56,387 bases of DNA from an uncultured Clostridia bacterium (GTDB taxonomy: Bacteria; Bacillota; Clostridia; Christensenellales; Aristaeellaceae): positions 1 through 56,387 of the forward strand of contig CAKURR010000016.1 of assembly GCA_934675735.1 (NCBI GenBank). The letters are read 5' to 3'. A program made the translations under genes and the position numbers. Position 1 is the stretch's first letter. Every line of letters begins with the position of its first letter. This document shows positions 49,101 through 56,387 of the stretch, in pieces. The notes under the pieces are model-generated. The model did no database searches. It saw nothing but the letters and a program-made list of their open reading frames with translations, and was not told the origin of the DNA.

Positions 49101-50542
49101 TTCGCGCGACGAATCAGCCCGTCATGGTGAAGCTCAAACTCTATAAGCGGGACGGCGACGAGTACGGCGGCGACGACCCGAACAGCAGACGGCGCGACGA
49201 ACTGCCCCAGCCCTCGAACATCGACGCGCCAAGCACGCGCGGCGACGGCGAGCTGACGGGCGCGGTTTTCCGCGTGCTGGCGGGTGCGGAGATCAGGGAC
49301 AGGCAGGGCAACGTATTGTTCAAAAAGGGCGATACGGTTGTGGATGCGCTGACGACGGCGGGCGACGATGCGAGCACCGCAACGGGCGAGCTGTGGCCGG
49401 GGCTGTATGAAATCGTCGAGGCGTCCCCGCCTGTCGGGTATGAACCCAGCGACGCGCACTTTTTCGTGGATGCGCGGAGCGCGGCGAGCCAGTCCGAAAC
49501 GGCGGTTGTGACGTATGAGGGATTGAAGCTCAATTCCATCAGACAGGGCGTATACGCCATTGTGAAATTCCTCGGCGACAACGAGATTCACGACGATGCG
49601 GGCTTGATCGAAACGCCGGAGGAGGGCGCGGAGTTCGAGCTGTACCTCAAAAAAGCCGGAAGCTACGGCAATGCGCGGGAGTTTGAGCGGGATTATCTCG
49701 TGACCAACAAGTACGGCTATGCCAAAACCAAGCTGCTGCCGTATGGCTTGTACGTTCTGAAGCAGGTCAAAGGCAAGGACGGACATGCCCTGAAAAGCCC
49801 CGTAGAAATCCTCATTCGCGGCGACGAGGACGTTGCCAATCCGCCGATTTTGACGATCAACAATCAGGCAATTCGGTATCGGCTCAAGCTCATCAAGACG
49901 GATGCAAAAACGGGCAAGACCATTAAGCTGGCAAACACGGCGTTTAAGCTGCTGGACAGCGACGGAAACGTGGTGACGCAGACGGTGAGCTATCCGACAC
50001 GCAGGGAGATCGACACCTTCTACACCGATGAAAACGGAGAAGTGACGCTGCCGGAAACGGTGACGCGCGGCATGTATTTCATTGAAGAAGTGCAAGCGCC
50101 GCAGGGCTATCTCATCCGCACGGAACGGCTCGGCGTGTTCGTGGGCGAAACGGGAGATGCGCCCGGCGAAGCGTATACGCTGGACATTGAAATCCCCAAT
50201 GAACCCGTCATGGGCAGGGTGATGGTCGAAAAGAAGGGCTTGCAGCTTGTGCGTCTGGAAGAGCAGGCGGACGCTTTCGGTAACATCGTGCATCAGCCCG
50301 TGTATGAGGAAGGATATCTTGCGGGCGCGGTCTTTGAGCTGCGCGCGGCGGAGGATATCGTCGAAAAAGACGGGACGGTCTGGTTTCACGCGGGCGACGT
50401 GGCGGACACGATCACGACGACGGAAGCGGGAAAGGATGCGTCGAAGGAGCTTCCGCTGGGGCGGTATGAGCTGGTCGAGGTGAGCGCGCCGGAAGGATAT
50501 CTGCTGGACGGCGCGCCGCACGAGGTCGAGCTGCGCTATTAA
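46136..50542 (+). CDS. Giant thioester/SpaA-repeat surface adhesin, N-terminal 1468 residues (ends at in-frame TAA)
   Basis: Signal peptide (RIWAGLLALGMALTALPFGIYA), an acidic Glu/Asp linker (about 28-130), then a thioester (TQXA-type) domain with Cys283 in VYCLEH and Gln357 in AAGQFAIREV, residues that form an internal thioester for covalent binding to host surfaces. About nine SpaA/Cna-B units follow (IVTKTD, IRIAKTD, IRVVKTD, IQIIKRD, IRLVKTD and so on, each with a GAxF-type Lys/Glu isopeptide plan). Translation stops at TAA 50540-50542, although the reading frame continues for another 548 codons with five more units and the anchor. Unless the stop is read through, this product would be secreted and not anchored. 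AAGGAAGG precedes the ATG. Confidence 0.88.
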   Translation: MTKRIWAGLLALGMALTALPFGIYAEETAWEEEANASEETLDGGLDELAEEFADGLPDYIPEPETDVVDGAADDEFADELSEQEESLIEEETTPDLPDFIPEEEPPTLEESELPPVQAGEFVRVTPNTRVYLEIDETAGDDDDGELYDGNFVNEANVYVEQARQDAQGRTWLLVRYLYGAEEPNGEMAWTDTATVWVLAEETQPSDAADYDVTDYAFPYPPVELYAADTPPRLQTLSGNTGEFYAGQTVYAYSVHDDVQIASLKNYGAIYATQHYINEHVVYCLEHTMNSPGIRNNSDGPYKVVDLAQYEQTAGYSGIIYSEKTMHAIGWVLRHTFPFMGLDRYEDECLEWSRAAGQFAIREVIKQLEGAQYVRDYWHMDEFYRATGQAPKEYLEYARWLAANALTYAQMTGEITVSNVSVSVVNGVCTGTATLTTDAPRIRIRRSVGTITGYTGGEDSTYVYLNSGDTITVSQAGSVFSFTAESVSTEDQESNFLVAVPDEDIQKVIIPQRGSPYPLKSTEIRFDMPNGALIVTKTDAENGAALAGATFELTNASGAVMATQTTGADGTVRFDNLPAGNYTVREVGAPTGYLVAVPDSQSVTVTAGGTAGAAFADERIRGKIRIAKTDSLTKEPLAGAEFTVARTDGTGTPIVLTTDANGYAETGWLDYGRYRVTESKVPTHYETSGFSTEIDCTENGKTYIIEVENEPTKGYIRVVKTDALDGVPIAGVQFDIYDASGNPAGGMTTDETGFALSPPLPKGQYTVREHENPMGYVAELIEMQAEVRSDETTDLSATNQPIQGRIQIIKRDQLTKEALAGAEFTITRVSGLPSHGGSQDGEVVAVMTTDAEGKAVSPLLTYGTYRVAETKVPEHFIDHSFSVDVTIDGENMQTYAVEAENEPTKGWIRLVKTDRLNGNPIEGVAFDIYENDEYGNALVADMTTGKDGTAVSPPLRKGRYIVRERGATAGYVMEEIALDATVRSDETTQLRATNQPVMVKLKLYKRDGDEYGGDDPNSRRRDELPQPSNIDAPSTRGDGELTGAVFRVLAGAEIRDRQGNVLFKKGDTVVDALTTAGDDASTATGELWPGLYEIVEASPPVGYEPSDAHFFVDARSAASQSETAVVTYEGLKLNSIRQGVYAIVKFLGDNEIHDDAGLIETPEEGAEFELYLKKAGSYGNAREFERDYLVTNKYGYAKTKLLPYGLYVLKQVKGKDGHALKSPVEILIRGDEDVANPPILTINNQAIRYRLKLIKTDAKTGKTIKLANTAFKLLDSDGNVVTQTVSYPTRREIDTFYTDENGEVTLPETVTRGMYFIEEVQAPQGYLIRTERLGVFVGETGDAPGEAYTLDIEIPNEPVMGRVMVEKKGLQLVRLEEQADAFGNIVHQPVYEEGYLAGAVFELRAAEDIVEKDGTVWFHAGDVADTITTTEAGKDASKELPLGRYELVEVSAPEGYLLDGAPHEVELRY

Positions 50543-52189
50543 AGCGACCACACGGCGGTGGTCGAAACGAACGTGACGCTGAGCAACGGCTATCTGTCCA
50601 CGGAAATCACGATGGAGAAGGAAAAGGAGGATCTGGAAATCATCATGGATGACGATCATGTGCGGCAGGAGATTGTGAATACTCCCGGCGAAGGTTTTGT
50701 GTTCGGCTTGTTTGCCGATGAAGAACTGCGCGTCGGCGACGTGACGCTGACGGCGGATACGCTTGTGGCGACGGGCGTGACCGACGCGGCGGGCAGGCTG
50801 GCGTTTGTCGGAAACTTTCCGCATGGCGCGTATTACGTCAAAGAGCTGTCCGCGCCGGACGGCTGGACGCTCAATCCGGCGAAGTTTGCCGTGACGCTTG
50901 AGCCGCAAGCGCAGAGCGACGGCGTGATTCGCGTGAGCCTGCCCGAAATCGTGCATGACGAGCTGATTTATACCCGCGTGACGCTGACCAAGACGGACAT
51001 CACCGGGCAAAAGACGCTGCCGGGCGCGACCATCGAGGTCAAAGACGAACAGGGAAAGGTTATTTATCGCGAAACGACCGACGCAAACGGACAGATTCCG
51101 CAGATTCCCGTCACGCCGGGAACGTACACGTTCAAAGAGGTATATGCCCCGGACGGCTATGCGCTGAATGAAGCGGAGATGCGGTTTACCGTCGATGCGG
51201 ATGGAAACGTCACGGGCGACACGACGATTCGCGACGACTACACGCGCTTTTCGCTGCGCAAGGCGGATGAAAACGGCAAGCCGCTTGCGGGCGTGATGTT
51301 CGGTCTGAAAAAGGCGGACGGGATGCTGATGATGACCGCCAAAACAGACACAAAAGGCATGGCGACGTTTGAAAAAGTGCCGTTCGGAACGTATACGCTT
51401 GTTGAGACGCGGGCGCTCCCCGGCTATCTCAAGGCGGATACGGAAATCAGGCTCACGGTGGACGGCACGTTCGTCAACCCGAAAGAGCCGATTGCGACCG
51501 TCACCAACGAGCGGCAGAAGATTCGCGGTTTGAAGGTCGATACGGCGGGGCAGGCGCTGACGGGCGCAGCGTTCAGCCTGATCAACGCCGATACGGGTGA
51601 AATCGTGGATGTGGCGGCAAGCGACGAAAAGGGCGAGTTCTATCTGACGGGTTTTGGTTACGGCGACTGGATTATCCGCGAAACCGTTGTGCCGGAAGGC
51701 TTTAACCGCGTGGAGGACGTGTTGATTCATGTGGACGAGGACTGGAAGGCGCCGAACACGCTGCTGTTTACGGATATTCCGAACCATTACGAGTTCATCA
51801 AGGTGGATGAGGACGGATGCCCGATGGAGGGCGTGAAGTTTGCGCTGGAAGATGAGGATGGAAACGTGCTGCGCGAGCTGGTGTCCGGTGAGGATGGAAT
51901 TGTCCATGCGGACGACCTGAAGCCCGGCGTGTACATCATCCGCGAAATCGAAACGCAGGCTGGCTATCGCCTGACGGAGGAAAGCATCCGCGTGGTGATC
52001 GACGAAAACTACATCGTGCCGGATGAGATGTTCAGGCTTGTCAATTTCCCGGAGGAGGAGCGCCCCAGAGACGAGATTCAGACGGGCGTGGATGTTCCCG
52101 TTACGCCGATGATGCTTTATGGGCTGATTTCGATGGCGCTTGGCGCGGTGTTTATGTTTGCCGAAATCATCCACAGGCGGGATCAGTAA
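50543..52189 (+). pseudogene. C-terminal part of the same adhesin, cut off by one stop codon
   Basis: It is in exactly the same frame as the upstream gene, starting SDHTAVVETNVTLSNGYL right after the TAA. It holds about five SpaA units (VTLTKTD, FSLRKADENG, FIKVDEDG among them) and ends with a cell-wall sorting signal: DEIQTG, hydrophobic MMLYGLISMALGAVFMFAEI, basic HRRDQ. A GTG at 50558 could start a separate protein, but no ribosome binding site and no signal peptide precede it, so it would not be exported. One base change (for example GAA to TAA) explains the split. Confidence 0.8.
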
Positions 52190-52203
52190 GGAGGGGATGA
52201 ACC

Positions 52204-52668
52204 TTGCAGGAGGAGGTCGAGCAGAAAAGCCTGACCCTGACGGTCAACGCGGCGAAGATGACCGCGCGTTTGTTTCGCGTGGCAGTCGCGAAGTATGTGG
52301 CGCACCGAAAAGAGAAAAAGCACGACGCGCAGACGGGCGTGCGTTATGTGGGCAGGCAGTCGGTCAAAAAGCTGGTCGGGCAGAATCAGGGCGTGAGCAA
52401 CGTGGAACTGAGCGGCGAGGATATCAAAGCCTTTGAGCGCGTGGCGCGAAAATACGGTGTGGATTATGCGGTGAAGAAGGTGAAGGGCGATTCGCCCAAA
52501 TACCTGATTTTCTTCAAGGCGAGGGATGCGGACGCGCTCAATGCGGCGCTGTCCGAATACACCAGCCAGAAGATGCGCGGCAAAGAACATTCCAAATTGC
52601 GGGAGAAACTGCGCGCGCCGATTGAGCAGATCATCACGCATAAAAAGCAGCGGGAGCAGAGCCGATGA
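52204..52668 (+). CDS. PcfB family (DUF3801) conjugation protein
   Basis: 154 residues starting TTG 52204, with GGAGGGG 7 bases upstream. Basic, soluble. Conserved parts: LTVNAAKMTARLFRVAVAKY, GRQSVKKLVGQNQGVSNVEL and YGVDYAVKKVKGDSPKYLIF, typical of PcfB/DUF3801 proteins encoded directly upstream of the coupling protein in pCF10-like and clostridial conjugative systems. Probably links the relaxosome to the coupling protein. It overlaps the coupling protein gene by 4 bases (ATGA). Confidence 0.82.
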   Translation: MQEEVEQKSLTLTVNAAKMTARLFRVAVAKYVAHRKEKKHDAQTGVRYVGRQSVKKLVGQNQGVSNVELSGEDIKAFERVARKYGVDYAVKKVKGDSPKYLIFFKARDADALNAALSEYTSQKMRGKEHSKLREKLRAPIEQIITHKKQREQSR

Positions 52669-53669
52669 ACATCAAAAAGACTGCGCTGCACATAGTGCCG
52701 TATGTGTGCATCGCACTGTACGCGACGAAAATCGGGCAGGCGTGGCGGCTGGAAGCGGGAACGGCGTTTGCCGAGAAGTTTCTGCATTGGAGCGGCGGCT
52801 TCATGCAGGCGTTTGCGTCGCCGCTGCCGAGTTTTTATCCACAGGATGTGCTGACGGGCATAGCGATAGCGGCGGCGTTTTACGCGGCGGTCTATGTGAA
52901 GGGCAAAAACGCAAAGAAGTTTCGACACAATGTTGAGTACGGTTCGGCGCGCTGGGGGACGGCGAAGGACATCGAGCCTTACGCTGACCCCGTATTTGCA
53001 AATAACATCATCCTGACGCAGACGGAAAGATTGACCATGAACAGCCGCCCCAAAGACCCTCGAACGGCGCGAAACAAAAACGTGCTGGTGGTCGGCGGTT
53101 CGGGCAGCGGCAAGACGAGATTCTTCGTCAAACCAAATCTCATGCAATGTGTGTCGGAGAAATACCCCTGCTCGTTCGTTGTGACCGACCCGAAAGGCAG
53201 CCTGATCGTCGAGTGCGGCAGGATGCTGCGGCATTTCGGCTACCGCATTAAGGTGATGAACACGATCAATTTTGCCAAGAGCATGCACTATAATCCGCTG
53301 GCGTATATCCATAGCGAAAAGGATATCTTGAAACTGGTAAACTGCCTGATTGCCAATACGCGCGGCGAGGGCAAGGGCGGCGATCCATTTTGGGACAAAT
53401 CAGAAGTACTGCTCTACACGGCGCTGATCGGCTATCTGTGGCAGGAAGCGTTGGAGGAAGATCGCAACTTTGCGACGCTGATTGATATGATCGGCAGTAT
53501 GCAGACACGCGAGGATAACGAGGATTTCCGGAATCCCATTGACCTGATGTTTGAGGATTTGGAGCGGGAAAAGCCGGATTGCTTCGCGGTGCGCCAATAT
53601 AAAAAATTCAAACTGGCAGCAGGAGTTGTATGCTCTAAGTACCCTCTTAATCACGAGATTTTCTCATGA
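52665..53669 (+). pseudogene. Type IV coupling protein (VirD4/PcfC/TraG), truncated by transposon insertion
   Basis: Real coding sequence runs to about 53624 (320 residues): two membrane helices near the N-terminus, NVEYGSARWGTAKDI, Walker A VVGGSGSGKTRFFVKPN, FVVTDPKGSLIVECG, MHYNPLAYI, GDPFWDKSEVLLYTALIGYL, and then QYKKFKLAAG. In intact homologues this last motif goes on as AAGKT-AKSILIS, with roughly 250 more residues. Here the frame runs into transposon sequence and stops at 53669. Such a protein lacks Walker B and cannot drive DNA transfer unless the transposon excises. The 3' half should lie beyond the window. Confidence 0.85.
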
Positions 53670-53695
53670 TTAGTGAAGGCACTTAGAGCATTTTT
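53631..53695 (+). terminator. Long hairpin with T-run at the transposon's left end
   Basis: TGCTCTAAGT (53631-53640) pairs with ACTTAGAGCA (53681-53690). An inner AATCACGAGA/TCTCATGATT stem extends it, and TTTTT follows. It would stop transcription entering from the conjugation operon. Confidence 0.75.
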
Positions 53696-53714
53696 CGTAA
53701 AGGAGGACAACGAT

Positions 53715-55595
53715 ATGCTGAAAACGAAAATCACACCCCTCTATGAGCGGCTTTCTCGTGACGACGAGCTGCAAGGCGAAAGCAACTCCATATCCAACCA
53801 AAAGCAGATATTGGAGGACTACGCGCGCCAGAATGGTTTTCCTAACCCTACGCACTTCACCGACGATGGAATTTCCGGCACCTGCTTTGACCGTCCCGGT
53901 TTTAACGCTATGATGAAAGAGGTTGAAGCCGATCATGTAGAAGCGATTATCATCAAGGATATGAGCCGGTTGGGACGCGACTACCTCAAGGTTGGGCAGA
54001 TTATGGAGATTCTGCGCGTGAAAGGCGTTCGTCTAATCGCTATTAACGACGGTGTGGACAGCATCAGAGGTGATGATGATTTCACCCCTTTCCGCAACAT
54101 TATGAATGAGTATTATGCGCGGGACACCAGCAAGAAAATCAAATCCGTATTCAAGGCTAAAGGCATGAGCGGTAAGCATTTGACTGGCACTGTCCTTTAC
54201 GGTTACATTTGGGATGAAAGCCGAACGCATTGGCTGGTTGATGAGGAAGCCGCAGAAGTCGTGCGTCGAATCTTTGCTCTCACGATGGCGGGTTATGGTC
54301 CCTATCAGATCTCACAGATTTTGCAGCAGCAGAAAGAGGAAATCCCCTCCGTTCACCTTGCCCGTCATGGCGAGGGCGTGAACAGAGGGAAAAGCGTTAA
54401 GGATATTTACGGATGGGGTTCTTCCACGATCGTCAATATCTTGAAGAAGCGCGAATACTTAGGGCATACCATCAATTTCAAAACCCGCAAGCATTTCAAG
54501 GACAAGAAAAGCCACTATGTTCCAGAGAGCGAGTGGACGATCTTTGAAAACACCCACGAAGCCATTATCGACCAAGAGACTTTTGACAACGTGCAGCGCA
54601 TCCGAGCGAATGTAAAACGCTACCCGGACGGCTGGGGCGAGGCGCACCCGCTGACCGGACTGATGTACTGCGCCGACTGCGGCGGCAAGATGTATGTCCA
54701 CCGTACCTGTAACGGCAAGCGTATTCCGCAGTACACTTGCAGTCAGTACGGAAAATATCCTATTGGGACGCTTTGTGCCACGCAGCATCGAATCCGCGCC
54801 GAGGCGGTGCTTACTCTGATTGCCGATACCCTCCGGGCGATTGCAGACTATTCCAAGAACAACCGTGCCGAGTTTGTCCAGACAGTACAGGATGCGCAGA
54901 CTGCACAGGAGGCAAGCGATATATCCAAGAAGAAAAAGAGGCTGACCGTGGCGCAGAAACGCGCCGGAGAGCTGGAAAAGCTGATCTGCAAAATCTATGA
55001 AGATCATGTGCTGGGCAAACTGCCGGATGCCCGCTATGCCGCCCTTGACGCTCAATACGCCAAGGAGCAAAACGAACTGGAATGTGAGATTGTACAGTTG
55101 GAAAAGGCGGTCAGCGGCTATGAGCAGAACCGTAAATCTGCCGAGAGATTTATCGCGCTGATCGACAAATATGAAAACCTTGATACGCTGACAACGACCA
55201 TGCTCAATGAGTTTGTAGAGAAAATTCTTGTCCACGAACGCGCCCGGAAAGGCAGTCAGGACACTACGCAGGAGGTCGAGATTTACTTTAACTTTGTCGG
55301 AAAATATATGCCGCCCCACTTCGGAGAAGTGACGTTGACGCCGGAAGAACAGGAAGAATTGCGGAAACGTGAAGAACGCAAGGACAAGCTTCATCAAAAC
55401 TATCTGCGCCGAAAAGCGAGCGGTGCGCAAAAGGCGTGGGAAAAACGGTACAACGCCAAGCGTAAAGCCCAAATAGAAGCTGCAAAAGCGGCGATCCGCG
55501 AGGAAGATATATCCAACGGCGTGTTTATCCCGGTTGGGCAGCTGCCGCAACAGGTGCCGCAGAAAGCACCAGTGCAGGCCCATGCAGCCGTATAA
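53715..55595 (+). CDS. Large serine recombinase (TnpX/TndX-like)
   Basis: 626 residues from ATG 53715 with AAAGGAGG 8 bases upstream. N-terminal resolvase domain with the catalytic Ser in LYERLSRDDE, then SISNQKQILEDYARQNGF, GISGTCFDRPGF and IKDMSRLGRDYLKVG. The recombinase domain comes next (GYIWDESRTHWLVDEEAAEVVRRIF). A zinc ribbon follows (GLMYCADCGGKMYVH...YTCSQYG...C), then a coiled-coil region and a basic tail. It cuts and rejoins both element ends without a transposase of the DDE type. It is the mover of the nested transposon. Confidence 0.93.
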   Translation: MLKTKITPLYERLSRDDELQGESNSISNQKQILEDYARQNGFPNPTHFTDDGISGTCFDRPGFNAMMKEVEADHVEAIIIKDMSRLGRDYLKVGQIMEILRVKGVRLIAINDGVDSIRGDDDFTPFRNIMNEYYARDTSKKIKSVFKAKGMSGKHLTGTVLYGYIWDESRTHWLVDEEAAEVVRRIFALTMAGYGPYQISQILQQQKEEIPSVHLARHGEGVNRGKSVKDIYGWGSSTIVNILKKREYLGHTINFKTRKHFKDKKSHYVPESEWTIFENTHEAIIDQETFDNVQRIRANVKRYPDGWGEAHPLTGLMYCADCGGKMYVHRTCNGKRIPQYTCSQYGKYPIGTLCATQHRIRAEAVLTLIADTLRAIADYSKNNRAEFVQTVQDAQTAQEASDISKKKKRLTVAQKRAGELEKLICKIYEDHVLGKLPDARYAALDAQYAKEQNELECEIVQLEKAVSGYEQNRKSAERFIALIDKYENLDTLTTTMLNEFVEKILVHERARKGSQDTTQEVEIYFNFVGKYMPPHFGEVTLTPEEQEELRKREERKDKLHQNYLRRKASGAQKAWEKRYNAKRKAQIEAAKAAIREEDISNGVFIPVGQLPQQVPQKAPVQAHAAV

Positions 55596-55611
55596 GGAGA
55601 GGAGTAAACGT

Positions 55612-55977
55612 ATGAAAGGGTTGATTTATTCCCGTTGCGGGGATTACTATATTCCAGATTTGAAGTTATCTGAGCAAGTTGGAACGCCTGTCGGAAAATA
55701 TGGACGTATGCGAAAACAGTATTTGGAAAAGCACCGTCCTATTTTCTATAACAACCTGATTTTAACAGGACGATTATATCCGCACCTGTTGGAGATTGAC
55801 AAGGCTGCAAACGAGCGCATGGACACGCTCATGCCACAGTTGATGGAAGCCGCAGGCGTGGATGAAGCGTTAAAAGCCGCAGATCAAATGCGATGGGTAG
55901 GCTTGATGAACACATTGAAAGCACAGGCTGAGGAAACGATATTGTCTGAATTGATTTTCGGTGAGGGGGGCGAATAA
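55612..55977 (+). CDS. tnpV: TnpV-family transposon protein
   Basis: 121 residues. It carries the TnpV pattern: YGRMRKQYLEKHRPIFYNNL, LILTGRLYPHLLEIDKAANER, AAGVDEALKAADQMRWVGLM and ETILSELIF. TnpV is found in Tn4451/Tn4453-type mobilisable transposons beside tnpX; its function is unknown. AAGGAGAGGAG precedes the ATG. The gene starts 16 bases after the recombinase. Confidence 0.85.
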   Translation: MKGLIYSRCGDYYIPDLKLSEQVGTPVGKYGRMRKQYLEKHRPIFYNNLILTGRLYPHLLEIDKAANERMDTLMPQLMEAAGVDEALKAADQMRWVGLMNTLKAQAEETILSELIFGEGGE

Positions 55978-55978
55978 G

Positions 55979-56281
55979 ATGCTGAGCTTTGATCGGATTT
56001 TGCAGGTCTTTGACGATATTCTCCGGCAAGACCCGCTGTATGAAGTCGTATCTACCAGCCACGGCTATACGTTGCTGGGATGGGAGCCGAACCGTGAGGA
56101 ATGGTACAGCGTCCTTCTGCTGGATACGCCGGAGGTCATGCTGGACGCACTGATAGATGCCTATTCCAGCTATGTGGAAGAACAAATCACAAATGGCGAA
56201 CGTGATTTGAACGAACAGGAGATTCAAGAGCTGGATGCACGGTGTCAAGAGTTGCGAGAGAAGTGTTTGCAGGATAAATAG
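55979..56281 (+). CDS. Small transposon accessory protein, function unknown
   Basis: 100 residues, acidic, soluble, helical. Begins MLSFDRILQVFDDILRQDPL, has TLLGWEPNREEWYSVLLLDT in the middle and ends in a charged helix (ELDARCQELREKCLQDK). GAGGGGGG stands before ATG 55979, and the stop of tnpV overlaps its start region by a base, so both are one operon. I do not recognise the family. Confidence 0.65.
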   Translation: MLSFDRILQVFDDILRQDPLYEVVSTSHGYTLLGWEPNREEWYSVLLLDTPEVMLDALIDAYSSYVEEQITNGERDLNEQEIQELDARCQELREKCLQDK

Positions 56282-56289
56282 GCATAGGA

Positions 56290-56318
56290 AAACGGAGGGT
56301 GTCAAACGCCCTCCGTTT
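56290..56318. terminator. Perfect 10-bp hairpin between convergent genes
   Basis: AAACGGAGGG (56290-56299) pairs with CCCTCCGTTT (56309-56318). Read on the minus strand it is followed by TTTTCC, so it best ends the minus-strand gene; that gene's stop codon lies in the loop. Confidence 0.75.
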
Positions 56319-56387
56319 CGTTCAATTTGATTGCACCGTCAATAGCTCCCTCAATGATCGGTAAATACTGTTCCGGGCAAAGTTTCA
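56302..56387 (-). CDS. C-terminal end of a minus-strand gene (partial)
   Basis: An open frame reading in from the right edge: KLCPEQYLPIIEGAIDGAIK, then LNETEGV and TGA (56304-56302). Only 27 residues are visible, too few to name it. The frame, the stop inside a terminator loop and its convergent position support a real gene of the transposon. Confidence 0.55.
   Translation of the reverse strand, partial: KLCPEQYLPIIEGAIDGAIKLNETEGV

Larger units (their letters stand above)
38890..56387. mobile_element. Integrative conjugative element, left part (right end outside window)
   Basis: Between lysS and the window end every gene is of mobile-element type: parA, parB, PAPS-reductase-like, replication-initiator-like, sortase, SpaA adhesin, pcfB, and VirD4/PcfC. 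The family A and B repeats that pepper the first 35 kb are absent, and base composition drops in several genes. The left boundary is not pinned down; it lies between the lysS terminator and parA (38890-39066). No integrase or relaxase is in the window. Confidence 0.8.
53625..56387 (+). mobile_element. Tn4451-like transposon nested in the coupling protein gene (right end outside window)
   Basis: The left end is inferred where the coupling protein homology breaks, right after a GA dinucleotide (53623-53624), the target preferred by TnpX/TndX-type large serine recombinases. Contents: left-end hairpin, large serine recombinase, TnpV, a 100-residue protein, and the end of a minus-strand gene. Composition is more A/T-rich than the surrounding element. 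Confidence 0.8.

Noticed and set aside
50558..52189. Separate gene starting at GTG 50558
   Set aside because: No ribosome binding site and no signal peptide, and it is in frame with the adhesin, so it is the continuation of that gene.

Overview
The window looks like chromosome of a GC-rich member of the Clostridia. The evidence is a T-box leader on ileS, strong AGGAGG-type ribosome binding sites, a Firmicutes-type LexA box (GAAC-N4-GTTC), a DUF1292 protein, two small type I toxin loci of the Firmicutes kind, and a Tn4451-like transposon. A gut clostridium, perhaps near Christensenellales, is a guess that the sequence alone cannot confirm. No tRNA or rRNA gene and no CRISPR array was seen.

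Bases 1 to about 38.8 kb are host backbone. In order they hold a FeoB-associated Cys-rich peptide, a ZIP metal transporter, a DUF1292 protein, and the complete nucleotide excision repair set uvrC / uvrA / uvrB (uvrB has a LexA box over its -35). Next come two small type I toxin-antitoxin loci (9.4-9.7 and 12.3-12.7 kb), an IS3 orfA remnant, a secreted SH3 protein and a DUF554 membrane protein. These are followed by T-box-ileS with a GH4-like gene, an rRNA methyltransferase with a pseudouridine synthase, a CHAP / L,D-transpeptidase cell-wall protein, an ArAE-type membrane protein, and a KtrB/KtrA potassium uptake pair. A long aromatic amino acid operon follows (aroF-tyrA-aroB-aroA-aroC-pheA-aroK), preceded by a Phe-rich leader peptide and attenuator and running into an MBOAT O-acyltransferase and an SGNH hydrolase-like partner. 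Last are greA and a lysS fused to a C-terminal tRNA-binding domain.

Throughout this backbone, thirteen gene junctions carry a mosaic palindromic repeat (called family A here) built from small hairpin modules. A second, longer hairpin repeat (family B) occurs four times. Neither family was seen after about 35 kb, so they mark the host backbone.

From just after lysS (about 38.9 kb) to the window end lies part of an integrative conjugative element. It has parA-parB, a PAPS-reductase-like PP-loop protein, a replication-initiator-like protein, a small conserved protein, and a self-contained ATPase-DUF234 cassette with its own promoter and terminator. It continues with a class B sortase, a giant thioester/SpaA adhesin split by one in-frame TAA, pcfB, and a VirD4/PcfC coupling protein gene. 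The coupling protein gene is cut in a conserved part of the protein by a nested Tn4451-like transposon (large serine recombinase, TnpV, a small protein, and the end of a minus-strand gene). The right ends of both the nested element and the conjugative element lie beyond the window, as do any relaxase and integrase. The two lesions (stop in the adhesin, insertion in the coupling protein) suggest an element decaying from self-transmission.
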